From assembly GCA_903839035.1 (NCBI GenBank), contig CAIMAQ010000059.1, positions 1 to 37,005 on the forward strand: DNA of 37,005 bases. The letters run 5' to 3'. The notes under the pieces are model-generated. The model had not been told where the DNA came from, searched no databases, and was given only the letters and a program-made list of their open reading frames with translations. The position numbers and the translations under genes are program-made. Positions 14,236-22,839 of the stretch are shown piece by piece. Source of the DNA: an uncultured Opitutia bacterium (GTDB lineage: Bacteria > Verrucomicrobiota > Verrucomicrobiia > Opitutales > Opitutaceae). Every line of letters starts with the position of its first letter. Within the stretch, counting starts at the first letter, position 1.

Positions 14236-16572
14236 ATGAAACTAACTCCCATCAACAGCGCCGAGGCCGTCTTCGAGGCGTTCCACGACCCCCAGCTCAG
14301 CGAACTCAGCCAGTGGTCCGTCACCGGCGACGGCGTCCCCGGCTTCAAGTTCTGGCAGAACTGGATCTGGGTCCAGTGGGCCTGGGAAAAGCCGGCCCCC
14401 GACGGCCGCCTTGTGCGTTTCCACCGGACTCTCGACCTCGACTGCTCCGCCTACGACCGCCTTATCTTTTGCGCCGCCACGCCCGAGGGCGGCTATTTCA
14501 CGGTCCGCGCCGAGACTGACGCCGGTCCGCGCACCCGCCGCGGTGAGCCGCTGGGCGCGACCAAACGCGAGGAATGGCTGCCCCTCGAGGGCGCCAAACG
14601 CATCACCGCGCTCACGATTGAAGCCTTCTTTCCGCCCGGCGGCTCCGGCAACGGCTGGATCTACTGGTTCGCCCTGCAGAGCACCGCCCGCCTGCCCGCC
14701 CATCTCGCGCAGTGGGCCGGCTATGACGAGCGCTGGGAGAAATATTTGCAGCCCGAAAGCTTCGAGCCCGCGTTCAAACCCACCCACGGCCTCCTGCTCA
14801 CGGCCGAGGAACTCGATACCGTCCGCGCGAAGTTCGCCGCATCGCCCACCGCCGACGCCATGCGCGAGGCCGCAGCCGACGCCCGGGCCATCCGGCCCGA
14901 AAGCCTCATCGGGCAGTATGTGAACATGTGGAATTCCAACTCGCTCCGCCGCGAGCGGGACCATGGCAAGGTCATCATGATCCACGGCGCCAACGCCGCC
15001 CAGGCCGGCCTGTTGCTCAAGGACAAGGCCCTGTGCCGGCTCGCGGCGCGCTACGCCCTCAGCATCGCGCACTGCGAGCGCTGGGACGACAACTTCGTGT
15101 GCTTCATGCCCGGCAGCACGTGGGAGCAGCGCCCGTTTGTGCAGTGCGTCTGCGTGTTCGAGTGCGCTCTCATCCTCGACCTCTGCGGGGAATGGTTCAC
15201 CGAACTCGGCCGCCAGCTCATCCTCCGCCGCATCGCCGAGGACGGCATCGGCAACATGAACTTCGGCACGTGGTGGTGGGAGTACATCTTCCACTGCAAC
15301 CAGCTCGCGTGGTTCGCTCCCGGCCGGATCCTCGGCTACCTCCTGCTCGAGCGCACCATGCCGGCGCGCTCTGAAAACCACCCCAGGCCCGAGTCGTCGC
15401 GCGTCGCCCCCTACACGGAACTCGCCCTCAACGACCTCCTCGAAAACCTCAACCGCTGCCTCCAGCCCGACGGTGGCTACGTCGAGGGCCCGACCTATTT
15501 CACCTGGGTCGCTCGGCAAGCGTTCGTCGCCCTCCACCTCTACGCCCGCGCCCGGGGCAAGTCGCTCCAGGACATCATGCCCGCGCAGATGAAGAAAACC
15601 GCGCTGCTGGCCGAGATGCTCTACTCGACCAACGACGGGCAGGACGCGATTTTGATCTGCGACGCGATGTACATCTTCCCCGAGGCGCTCGCCTACCTCG
15701 CGGCGTTCATGCCCGACAGCCATTGGGTGACGATGTACCACAAGCAGCTCAACCGCCCCGGCGCCGGCGCCGCGCCCTCCCTGCTCGCGATGAGCCTCGC
15801 CGCCACCATCCCCGCCCAAGGCCCGTCGCTGCGCGCGTTCGTGGACATGCCCGACACCGGCATGATGTGCTCCGTCCGCCAGCTTCACGGCGAGTCCGTG
15901 AAGCTCTTCCTCATGGGCAACAAGGCCGGCGCCGGACACACGCACGAGGACAAGGGTAACTTCGTCCTCGAGTTCGCGGGCGACAGTTTCGCCCTCGATT
16001 TCGGCGTGGTGGATTACAGCAACCCCCTCGTCGAGGAGCTGAAGACCGCCCAGCGCCACAACATGCTCACGCCGCTGTCGGCCGGGCTGCGCCCGAAACC
16101 ATCCAATCCCATCAACGCCGACATCCGGCCCACCGGTCGCGGCGACGCCACGCACTTTCACGCCACGATGGACGCCACCGCCGGTTGGGAAGGCTGGTAC
16201 CAGAAATGGGTGCGCACCTGGGACTCACCCACGCCCGACACGTTGGTCATCACCGACGAGTGGGCCGTGGAGAAAGGCGAAGGCGTCATCTTCCACTGGA
16301 CCACGCCGCTCCCCATGCGCCGCGAAGGCGACAAGGTCCTCATCGAGGGCCGCCGCGGCACCGTGGAGATCACGATCCCCGCCGGCACCGAGGCCGTTAT
16401 CGAGCAGCTCCCCCTGATCAACGCCGGTCGCCGCGCGATTGACGAGCTCCGCCGCGAAATCGTCCGCTTCGGCCTCCGTCACGCCGACACCCAGCCCCGC
16501 CTCACCATCCGCCAGCGCGGCACGAGCGGCACGCTGCGCATCGCGGTGAAATTAAGACTGAAGCAGTCCTGA
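14236..16572 (+). CDS. Heparinase II/III-family protein, copy 2
   Basis: The 778-residue protein is a clear paralogue of the protein at 9371, nearly equal in length and collinear throughout: MKLTPINSAEAVF at the start, WWWEYIFHCNQLAW, VEGPTYFTWVARQAF, and GNKAGAGHTHEDKGNFVLEFAGDSFALDFGVVDYSNP with H568 and H570 at identical positions. Like copy 1 it lacks a signal peptide. The N-terminal 170 residues are more diverged than the catalytic core, suggesting different but related substrates, for example two linkages of one uronate-containing glycan; that is inference. It is separated from the coupled three-gene unit by the AT-rich heptamer hairpin, which may give it separate expression. Confidence 0.85.
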   Translation: MKLTPINSAEAVFEAFHDPQLSELSQWSVTGDGVPGFKFWQNWIWVQWAWEKPAPDGRLVRFHRTLDLDCSAYDRLIFCAATPEGGYFTVRAETDAGPRTRRGEPLGATKREEWLPLEGAKRITALTIEAFFPPGGSGNGWIYWFALQSTARLPAHLAQWAGYDERWEKYLQPESFEPAFKPTHGLLLTAEELDTVRAKFAASPTADAMREAAADARAIRPESLIGQYVNMWNSNSLRRERDHGKVIMIHGANAAQAGLLLKDKALCRLAARYALSIAHCERWDDNFVCFMPGSTWEQRPFVQCVCVFECALILDLCGEWFTELGRQLILRRIAEDGIGNMNFGTWWWEYIFHCNQLAWFAPGRILGYLLLERTMPARSENHPRPESSRVAPYTELALNDLLENLNRCLQPDGGYVEGPTYFTWVARQAFVALHLYARARGKSLQDIMPAQMKKTALLAEMLYSTNDGQDAILICDAMYIFPEALAYLAAFMPDSHWVTMYHKQLNRPGAGAAPSLLAMSLAATIPAQGPSLRAFVDMPDTGMMCSVRQLHGESVKLFLMGNKAGAGHTHEDKGNFVLEFAGDSFALDFGVVDYSNPLVEELKTAQRHNMLTPLSAGLRPKPSNPINADIRPTGRGDATHFHATMDATAGWEGWYQKWVRTWDSPTPDTLVITDEWAVEKGEGVIFHWTTPLPMRREGDKVLIEGRRGTVEITIPAGTEAVIEQLPLINAGRRAIDELRREIVRFGLRHADTQPRLTIRQRGTSGTLRIAVKLRLKQS

Positions 16573-16611
16573 GACCCGGCGAGCCCTTGGCAATTGTCTT
16601 TAACCTCTGTC

Positions 16612-16684
16612 CGCCACTCAGCGATGAGGAGCTCAACACGCTGTTCGCCACTCAGCGATGAGGAGCTCAACACGCTGTTCGCCA
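16612..16684. repeat. 34-bp tandem duplication in the GNAT gene start
   Basis: The unit at 16612-16645 is repeated exactly at 16646-16679, and the identity runs 5 nt further, to 16684. As 34 is not a multiple of three, it shifts the reading frame of the 5' part of the gene. Confidence 0.95.
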
Positions 16685-17010
16685 GCGCGTGGACCAATCG
16701 TGGGGACACCAAACCTGCGCCCTTGGATCATGCCTTATTTTATGCCTGCGCCTTCGACGGTACACGGCTGATCGGCTTCGCGAAAGTCATCGGTGATGGT
16801 GGCGTCCACGGCTTTCTCCTGGATCCCACCGTCGCACCGGAACACCAGCGCAAGGGCATTGGCCGCCGGCTGATTGAAGCCTGCGCCACGGAGGCGCGTC
16901 GCCGCGGGGTCGAGTGGCTCCATGTCGATTTCGAGCCAAGGCTGGCGGATTTTTACCGCGCCTGCGGATTCTCTTCCACGCCAGCCGGGCTGCGAAATCT
17001 GAAAACGTAG
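16624..17010 (+). CDS. GNAT-family N-acetyltransferase, N-terminus rebuilt by duplication
   Basis: The protein has the GNAT core: GTRLIGFAKVIGDGGVHGFLLDPTVAPEHQRKGIGRRLIEACATEARRRG, with the QRKGIGRR acetyl-CoA loop, and an ending FYRACGF. The natural N-terminus, still readable from about 16587 as LAIVFNLCPPLSDEELNTLF, is cut off from the core by the 34-bp tandem duplication: that frame now runs into TGA in the second copy. The first copy, read in another frame, provides ATG at 16624, giving MRSSTRCSP joined to the intact LSDEELNTLFASAW. The product may remain functional at about 128 residues. The original start may have been TTG at 16587. The TAG stop is formed by the GTAG of the following repeat. 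Confidence 0.75.
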   Translation: MRSSTRCSPLSDEELNTLFASAWTNRGDTKPAPLDHALFYACAFDGTRLIGFAKVIGDGGVHGFLLDPTVAPEHQRKGIGRRLIEACATEARRRGVEWLHVDFEPRLADFYRACGFSSTPAGLRNLKT

Positions 17011-17060
17011 GTCGGGCTTTACGCCCGATATCCGGATATCGGGGATAAACCCCGACCTAC
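17007..17060. repeat. Inverted pair of REP-like hairpins after the GNAT gene
   Basis: Two 27-nt units face each other: 17007-17033 and, on the minus strand, 17060-17034. Both open with GTAGGTCGGG and end with CCGATATCC. They differ at three positions. Each forms its own hairpin: TCGGGC/GCCCGA around TTTAC in the first and TCGGGG/CCCCGA around TTTAT in the second, so two of the three differences are a compensating base-pair swap. GTAG plus hairpin in inverted pairs is the REP/BIME layout. The TAG of the first GTAG is the stop codon of the GNAT gene. No RAYT-type REP transposase is in the window. Confidence 0.8.
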
Positions 17061-17082
17061 GACGGGCCCGATTACGGCCCGC

Positions 17083-17111
17083 AAAAAAGCCCCGGCCTTG
17101 CGGCCGGGGCT
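17083..17111 (-). terminator. Intrinsic terminator of deoA
   Basis: On the minus strand AGCCCCGGCC pairs perfectly with GGCCGGGGCT around a 4-nt loop, followed by six T. It lies 20 nt after the thymidine phosphorylase stop and is the clearest intrinsic terminator in the window. Confidence 0.9.
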
Positions 17112-17131
17112 GAAGTGGGGAAACGCGAGCC

Positions 17132-18475
17132 TTAGGCCACGCGCTCGACGATGAGCGGCGGGGGCGTCGGGCGCTTCGGCGCGAGACGGTAGGCGTTCTT
17201 GAAGTGGTCGAGCGCCTGCTCGAGCTTCGCCTCGTCGTTGTAATGGATCATCATGAGCGGCTCGCCCTGCTTCACCTGCGTGCCGACCTTCTTGATCTCG
17301 GAAACACCGACGGAGTAGTCGAGCTTGTCATGCGGCGTCTCCCGGCCGGCGCCGAGCAGGTGCACGCCGCGCGCGATCATCGCCGCGTTGATGGTGTGCA
17401 CGTAGCCGCGCTTCGGGGCGGGGAGCTTGCGGATGTGTTTCGCCGCCGGGAACTTGTCCGGGTGGTCGATGAAGGTCGTGTCGCCGCCCTGCGCCTTCAC
17501 GAGGTCCTTGAACTTCGCGAGGGCCGAGCCGTCGGTCAGGTGACGCTGCACGGTCTGCTTGGCCGAGAGGGTCGAGCCAGCCACGCCGGCGAGACGGACG
17601 ATCTCCATGCCGAGCTTCAGCACGAGTTCCTTCATGTCCTCGGGACCGCCGCCCTGAAGGAGCGCAATGGCTTCCTTGACCTCGAGCGAGGTGCCGACGG
17701 TGTCACCGAGCGGCTGGTTCATGTCCGTCACGAGCGCGACGCAGCGGCGCTTCATGGAGCGGCCGACGCGGGTCATGGAGCGGGCGAGCTGCTTGGCCTG
17801 CTCGAGATCCTTGATGAAGGAGCCGTTACCCCACTTCACGTCGATCACGAGACCCTCGGAGCCCTCGGCAAGCTTCTTGGAAAGCACGGAGCCGGTGATG
17901 AGCGGGAGGCTGGGGATGGTGCCGGTCTCCTTGCGGAGGGCGTAGAATTTGGCGTCCGCCGGGGCCAGGGCCTCGCTCTGGGCAACGATCGCGCCGCCGA
18001 TGCGGGCGAGCTGGGACGTGAACTGCTCGATGGTCTGGTGGCTCTTGAAGCCGTGGAAGCAGCCGAGTTTGTCGAGGGTGTTGATGACGTAGTCGTGCTC
18101 GACGCCGCACATCATCGGGACCACGACACCGCTGGCCATGGCCAGAGGGACGAGGACGAGGGACGTTTTGTCGCCGACCCCGCCGGTGGAATACTTGTCG
18201 ATCTTCGGCTTCGCGATGTGCGAAAGGTCGATGACCTCGCCGGAAAGCATCATTTCCTCGGTCAGGTCAGCCGTTTCCTGGGCCGACATGTTGGAAAAGT
18301 AGATGGCCATCATCAGGGCCGACAGCTGGTGCTGGGGCATTTCTCCATCCAGCGTGCTATCAATGATATAGCGAATCTCCTCCTGGGTAAACTCACCGCC
18401 ATCGCGCTTCTTTTCGATCAGAAATTCGAAGGTAGGTTTAATGAACCGGCGGGTGGGAATATTGCGTTTGCTCAT
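17132..18475 (-). CDS. deoA: Thymidine phosphorylase
   Basis: The enzyme splits thymidine (or uridine) with phosphate into base and deoxyribose-1-phosphate in nucleoside salvage. The start MSKRNIPTRRF (ATG 18475) gives 447 residues, near the family's usual 440. Visible are the N-terminal helical domain with GEMPQHQLSALMMAIYF, the phosphate loop KYSTGGVGDKTSLVL, the pyrimidine-binding R, S and K in FYALRKETGTIPSLPLITGSVLSKK (spacing as in E. coli R171, S186, K190), DVKWGNGSF, TDMNQPLG, and the C-terminal domain with GYVHTINA. The hinge motif usually written SGRGLGHTGGTLDKLE reads CGVEHDYVINTLDKLG. The base-binding residues are kept, so activity is likely; the hinge change may alter domain closure or specificity. 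Confidence 0.9.
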   Translation of the reverse strand: MSKRNIPTRRFIKPTFEFLIEKKRDGGEFTQEEIRYIIDSTLDGEMPQHQLSALMMAIYFSNMSAQETADLTEEMMLSGEVIDLSHIAKPKIDKYSTGGVGDKTSLVLVPLAMASGVVVPMMCGVEHDYVINTLDKLGCFHGFKSHQTIEQFTSQLARIGGAIVAQSEALAPADAKFYALRKETGTIPSLPLITGSVLSKKLAEGSEGLVIDVKWGNGSFIKDLEQAKQLARSMTRVGRSMKRRCVALVTDMNQPLGDTVGTSLEVKEAIALLQGGGPEDMKELVLKLGMEIVRLAGVAGSTLSAKQTVQRHLTDGSALAKFKDLVKAQGGDTTFIDHPDKFPAAKHIRKLPAPKRGYVHTINAAMIARGVHLLGAGRETPHDKLDYSVGVSEIKKVGTQVKQGEPLMMIHYNDEAKLEQALDHFKNAYRLAPKRPTPPPLIVERVA

Positions 18476-18605
18476 GAGGATAAGGTGTTTGCCACGGGCG
18501 GGTGCCGCGGCGCGGAAAAGTTTGCCATCACACCTACCCCCGGGAATTTGTCGAGCCAAAACTGCCCGGGTCGGCCGGTGTCCCGGCCCTTGAAATCCGT
18601 CGTGG

Positions 18606-18624
18606 CCCGGGTCCGCGACCCGGG
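18606..18624. repeat. Hairpin in the deoA-argS spacer
   Basis: CCCGGGTC (18606-18613) and GACCCGGG (18617-18624) form a perfect 8-bp stem with a CGC loop in the 219-nt divergent spacer. It is preceded by GTGG. The stem core CGGGTC resembles that of the hairpin at 9067-9088. A role in transcription of the two divergent genes is possible, but no clear promoter elements are visible. Confidence 0.45.
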
Positions 18625-18694
18625 ATTCCCCTCATCATTCCGATTCCCAACTCCGCGCTTGCGCGCTCCCCGCCCCCGCCCGGAATGTGTGCCG

Positions 18695-20470
18695 ATGCAC
18701 GTCGCCTTCAATCTCGCCGCCGACCTCGATGCGGTCCTCCTGTCCGCCGCGTCCACCGCGGGGCTTGAGGTCGCCGGCTTCGCGCCCGAGGTCCGCACCG
18801 CCGATTCCCGCCATGGTGATTTCCAGGCGAACGGCGTGCTCGGCTACGCGAAGGCCCGCAAACTCAACCCTCGCGCCATCGCCGAAAAGCTCGTGGCCGC
18901 CCTCCCCGCCGCGGTGCCCAGCGCCTACGAGGTCGCCATCGCCGGCCCCGGTTTCATCAATTTCACCCTCAAACCCGCCGTCCTGCTCGACTGGCTGCGC
19001 ACCTACGACTCGCCTGCCCACCTGAAAGCCGGCGCCGGCACCGCCAAGTCGGGCCAGACCTGGATCGTGGACTACAGCTCGCCCAACACGGCGAAGCAGA
19101 TGCACGTCGGCCACCTGCGCTCGGCCGTGATCGGCGAGGCCATTTGCCGCCTGCTGGACTTCAACGGCGCCAAGGTCGTCCGCGACAACCACGTTGGCGA
19201 CTGGGGCACCCAGTTCGGCAAGCTGATCTGGGCCTGCAAGCAGGCACGCACCCGGGATGAAGCCGCCCTCAAGTCGGCCATCGCGCTCGACCCCCTCGAG
19301 GAGTTCGAGCGGCTTTACAAGGTGGGCAATGAGGCGGCCGACGCCGATCCCACCGTCATGGAGCAGGCCCGGGCGGAACTCGTCAAACTGCAGAACGGCG
19401 ACCCGGAAAACCTAGCCATCTGGCACCAGATCAACGGCGACTCGCTCGCCGCGTTCCAGCTGATTTACGACCAGCTCGGCATCAAGTTCGACGTGATGCT
19501 CGGCGAAAGTTTCTACAACGACCAGGTCGAGCGCATCTACCGCGAACTTACGGAGAGCGGAATCGCCCAGGAAAGCCAGGGCGCGCTTGTCGTCTTCCAC
19601 CCGGAACACCCGCGGTTTAAGACCCAGCCGTTCATCATGCGGAAGGCCGATGGCGCGAGCAATTACGCCACCACGGACTTGGCGACCGCCCTCTACCGGC
19701 TCGAGCATTTCAAGGCCGATGGCATCGTCGTCGTTACCGACTACCGCCAGGCCGACCACTTCGAGCAGCTCTTCCTGACGGTGGGCAAATGGTTCGCCGG
19801 GAAAAATTACCGGCTGCCGGAACTCCACCACGTGACCTTCGGCGCGGTGACCGGCGAGGATGGCAAGGCGCTCCGCACCCGCGACGGCGGCACCATCCGC
19901 CTCAAGCAACTCCTCGACGAAGCGGAGGCCCGGGCCCTCGCGCTGGTCTGCGAACGGAGCTCGGACATCCCCGCCGAGGAGCGCGCCCAAATCGCGAAGA
20001 CCGTCGGCGTGGCCTCGGTCCAATACGCCGACCTCTCCCAGAACCGCTCCAGCGACTACGTCTTTGCCTGGGACAAGATGATCTCCCTCGAGGGCAACAC
20101 CGCCGCCTACCTGCTCTACGCCGGCGCGCGCATCCACTCGATCTTCCGCAAGCTCGGGGTCACCCCGGGCGACGCGACCATCGAGGCCGCGGCCAGCCCG
20201 TTGGAGACGCCCGCCGAGCTCATGCTCGCCCGCAAGCTCGTCAAGTTTGCCGACGCCATTCGCATCGCCACCGAGACGCTCCGCCCCCACTTCCTCAGCC
20301 TCTACCTTTACGAGCTGGCTGGAGAATTCAGCACGTTCTACAGCGCCGACAAGGTCGCCGTGGACGACCCCGCCGTGCGCGCCCGCCGGCTGCTGCTCTG
20401 CGCGCGGACACTGCTGGTGCTCGAGACCGGCCTGAACCTGCTCGGCCTGCGCACCCTCACGCGCATGTAA
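18695..20470 (+). CDS. argS: Arginyl-tRNA synthetase
   Basis: ArgRS charges tRNA-Arg with arginine. The 591-residue protein starts at ATG 18695 and shows the N-terminal Add-1 domain (about 1-105, closing with GPGFINFTLK), the class I site SSPNTAKQMHVGHLRS (the HIGH-equivalent is HVGH), DNHVGDWGTQFGKLI, the Rossmann core with YATTDLATALYRLEHF and VVVTDYRQADHFEQLF, VTGEDGKALRTRDGGTI in the place of KMSKS, and the C-terminal anticodon-binding DALR domain ending LNLLGLRTLTRM. As in many ArgRS the KMSKS loop is degenerate. It is divergent from deoA. Confidence 0.97.
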   Translation: MHVAFNLAADLDAVLLSAASTAGLEVAGFAPEVRTADSRHGDFQANGVLGYAKARKLNPRAIAEKLVAALPAAVPSAYEVAIAGPGFINFTLKPAVLLDWLRTYDSPAHLKAGAGTAKSGQTWIVDYSSPNTAKQMHVGHLRSAVIGEAICRLLDFNGAKVVRDNHVGDWGTQFGKLIWACKQARTRDEAALKSAIALDPLEEFERLYKVGNEAADADPTVMEQARAELVKLQNGDPENLAIWHQINGDSLAAFQLIYDQLGIKFDVMLGESFYNDQVERIYRELTESGIAQESQGALVVFHPEHPRFKTQPFIMRKADGASNYATTDLATALYRLEHFKADGIVVVTDYRQADHFEQLFLTVGKWFAGKNYRLPELHHVTFGAVTGEDGKALRTRDGGTIRLKQLLDEAEARALALVCERSSDIPAEERAQIAKTVGVASVQYADLSQNRSSDYVFAWDKMISLEGNTAAYLLYAGARIHSIFRKLGVTPGDATIEAAASPLETPAELMLARKLVKFADAIRIATETLRPHFLSLYLYELAGEFSTFYSADKVAVDDPAVRARRLLLCARTLLVLETGLNLLGLRTLTRM

Positions 20471-20539
20471 CCGCGCAACACCGCGCCCAATAAACTCTTG
20501 CTGCGCCTCCGGGCCACAGCCACAGTTCGACCCATAGCC

Positions 20540-21283
20540 ATGGAGGAAATCTACATCCGCAGCGAGTCCGAGACCGAGGCCCGCGGTCCGTTCAATCTGG
20601 AGCAGCTGGTCTCGCTCGCAGACACCGGCCAGGTGACCGCCGAGACCCTTTTTTACGACGCCACCACCGAGCAATGGTGCGCCATCGGCTCCAACGAGGA
20701 GCTCATGGGCCAGATCCTGCCCCAGCGGAAAAAACTCAAGATCAAGAGCAAGGCCAAGCTCACGCTGTTGAACGAGGAGGGCGACAGCTCGCCTCCCATC
20801 ACGGTGGACGAGATGCTCGCCGCCGCCGAGGGCCGCACCGCGGAAACCGCTGGCCGCCAGGATCCCACCATTGCGATGGCCCGCGCGGCCGTCATCGGCC
20901 GCTGGGCGGTCATCTTCATGTTTCTGGTCTGCGCCGTCGGCGAACTGCTCCCCGCGTCGGATGCGGTCATGGCGATGGACCCGATGAAGCTGCTGCCCTA
21001 CCCCATGGTACTTATCGGGGCGATCGATCTGGTGCTCGCCACCCTGCTCGGGCTGGGCGTCGTCAGCCTCTATCCCTTTGTCCGCTTCCGCGCCGCGCTC
21101 GGCCTGGGTTTCATCGGGTTCATCTTCTGGACCAACGGCCAGGTGATGCCGCTCTTCTACCTCGCCGGCGGTTCGCTCGGCCTCTACACCTGCACCATCT
21201 TTGTGAGCTACATGCCGGTGTTTGTGGCGGCCGCCCTCGGCCTGGCGGGCCTCGGTGCCGTCTCTTGGTTCCTGATTTCCTGA
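20540..21283 (+). CDS. GYF_2 (DUF4339) membrane protein
   Basis: The 247-residue protein begins with a GYF_2/DUF4339 domain: YIRSESETEARGPFNLEQLVSLADTGQVTAETLFYDATTEQWCAI (about 5-50), a module common in Verrucomicrobiota and Planctomycetota that is thought to bind proline-rich peptides. A basic linker (KKLKIKSKAKL) and a short acidic stretch follow, then about four membrane helices from residue 118 (WAVIFMFLVCAVGELL, MVLIGAIDLVLATLLGLGVVSLY, LGLGFIGFIFW, MPVFVAAALGLAGLGAVSWFL). ATG at 20540 was chosen because it opens the domain directly; the frame is open upstream. YihY follows after 16 nt, suggesting cotranscription. The function is unknown. Confidence 0.8.
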   Translation: MEEIYIRSESETEARGPFNLEQLVSLADTGQVTAETLFYDATTEQWCAIGSNEELMGQILPQRKKLKIKSKAKLTLLNEEGDSSPPITVDEMLAAAEGRTAETAGRQDPTIAMARAAVIGRWAVIFMFLVCAVGELLPASDAVMAMDPMKLLPYPMVLIGAIDLVLATLLGLGVVSLYPFVRFRAALGLGFIGFIFWTNGQVMPLFYLAGGSLGLYTCTIFVSYMPVFVAAALGLAGLGAVSWFLIS

Positions 21284-21299
21284 GTCCCGTCGCGCGCCC

Positions 21300-22811
21300 A
21301 TGGCCAGCCTTGCCGAGCGCCGGCACTCAATCGCCCATTTTTTCCGCAAGGAAATCTGGGCGACCACCCACCTGAAGGACCGTTCGCCCCGCGGCTGGCT
21401 CTACGCCACCCTGCGCGTCATCTCGATCACCTGGACCGTCTTCAACGAGAACAAGGCCGCCAGCCGCGCCGCCGCCCTCAGCTTCAGCTCCCTCCTCGGC
21501 CTCGGTCCGCTCATCGCCATCGGCGTGCTCGTCGGCGGCTTCATGCTGGGCCAGAACAACGACCCCCATCTGGTCGCCAACAAGCTCAGCGACTTGATCA
21601 AACTCGCCGCCCCGCAGCTCGCCCAGCTGGAAACCCTCAACAGCCAGCAGGCCGCGGACGCTGCCCACGCCTCGACCGGTCATGGCACGCCCTCAGCCCA
21701 GATCGCCGTCGACCCCAAGCTGGTCGATCTCATTAACGGCATCATTTCCGGCGCCCACTCCAGCACGGCCGGGGTGTTCGGCGCCCTTACCCTCATCGTG
21801 ATCGTCCTGTTTCTCTTCAAGTCGATCGAGGACGCCTTCAATGACATCTGGGGCGTCCGCCTCGGCCGCTCACTCCTGATGCGCGTGGTCTTCTATTGGA
21901 CGATCCTGACCCTCGGCGCGGTCCTGTTCTTTGCGGCGGTGGCCCTGCTGGGCGCCGGCGCCTTCATCAACGTCTTCATGGAGAAACTCCCCGGCGGCAC
22001 TGAGCTGCTCCGGGTGCTGCGCTGGTCGCTGCCGGCGTTTTCGTTCACCTTGCTGGTCGTGGTGCTGACGGTGTTTTACCGCGTGATCCCCAACACCCGG
22101 GTCCTCTGGCGGGTAGCCTTCACCGGCGCCCTGCTCGTCGCAGCGCTGCTGATGGTGAACAATTTCATCGCCCTAATCTATGTGCGCCGCGTCTACCTGG
22201 AGAAAAGCCTCTACGGGTCGCTCGGCATCCTGCCGGTCCTGATGTTCGGCCTCTATATCTTCTGGTTTTACGTGCTGATCGGCGGCGCGCTCACCTACGC
22301 CCTGCAGAACGTGCAGTTCCGCAACAGCCAGGCTGCGTGGAAGAGCCTCACCGACGCGATGCGGGAGCGCCTTTCGCTGGTCGTGTTCCTCACCATCTGC
22401 CGGCGGTTTCACGCCTGCCTGCCGCCCATCTCCGCCTCCCAGCTCAGCACCTTCGTGAAGGTCCCGGCCCAGCTGCTCAACGAGTGCCTCAACCGCCTGG
22501 CCGACATGCATCTCATCACGGCCCTGCGCCCGGCCCCCGGCGCGCCCGTCACCGACCCCGTTTACCAGCCCAGCCGGCCGCTGAGCCATATCACCCTGCA
22601 CGACTTCAAGCGCCTCGAGGACCATATCGGCGACGATCCCCTCGGCCCGGTGCTGGAGCGCATCGACCCCATCCTGCCGCATTACAATCAAGCCCTGGAA
22701 AAACTGGGCCAGCAGGAGTTCTTTCAGAAGAGCCTAGAGCAGCTTTTTGCCGATCATGCGTTTGAGGACTCACGGCCGCCGTTTGCCATGGGCGAACCGC
22801 CGCGCCGCTAA
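21300..22811 (+). CDS. YihY/BrkB-family membrane protein
   Basis: This 503-residue protein has the YihY/virulence factor BrkB fold, formerly called ribonuclease BN by mistake. Key parts are AASRAAALSFSSLLGLGPLIAIGVLV (about 53-78), LIVIVLFLFKSIEDAFNDIWGV, FYRVIPNTRVLWRVAFTGALLVA, and YGSLGILPVLMFGLYIFWFYVLIGGALTYAL, giving about six membrane helices. A cytoplasmic tail from about residue 350 contains a winged-helix-like segment (ISASQLSTFVKVPAQLLNECLNRLADMHLITAL), seen in several large members of the family. A Q/A/H-rich loop of about 50 residues is inserted after the first helix pair. The transport or other role is unknown. Confidence 0.88.
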   Translation: MASLAERRHSIAHFFRKEIWATTHLKDRSPRGWLYATLRVISITWTVFNENKAASRAAALSFSSLLGLGPLIAIGVLVGGFMLGQNNDPHLVANKLSDLIKLAAPQLAQLETLNSQQAADAAHASTGHGTPSAQIAVDPKLVDLINGIISGAHSSTAGVFGALTLIVIVLFLFKSIEDAFNDIWGVRLGRSLLMRVVFYWTILTLGAVLFFAAVALLGAGAFINVFMEKLPGGTELLRVLRWSLPAFSFTLLVVVLTVFYRVIPNTRVLWRVAFTGALLVAALLMVNNFIALIYVRRVYLEKSLYGSLGILPVLMFGLYIFWFYVLIGGALTYALQNVQFRNSQAAWKSLTDAMRERLSLVVFLTICRRFHACLPPISASQLSTFVKVPAQLLNECLNRLADMHLITALRPAPGAPVTDPVYQPSRPLSHITLHDFKRLEDHIGDDPLGPVLERIDPILPHYNQALEKLGQQEFFQKSLEQLFADHAFEDSRPPFAMGEPPRR

Positions 22812-22839
22812 GGGGCCACTTCGCCCTTGCCTCACACCG

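Noticed and set aside
14242-16161. A minus-strand open frame of 639 codons opposite the second heparinase-like gene.
   Set aside because: Long antisense frames are expected in GC-rich genes. The plus-strand frame has clear family motifs and a paralogue.
17204-20470. A plus-strand open frame of 1088 codons covering deoA and argS.
   Set aside because: The first part is antisense to deoA and has no family features. Only the section from ATG 18695 is a real protein (ArgRS).
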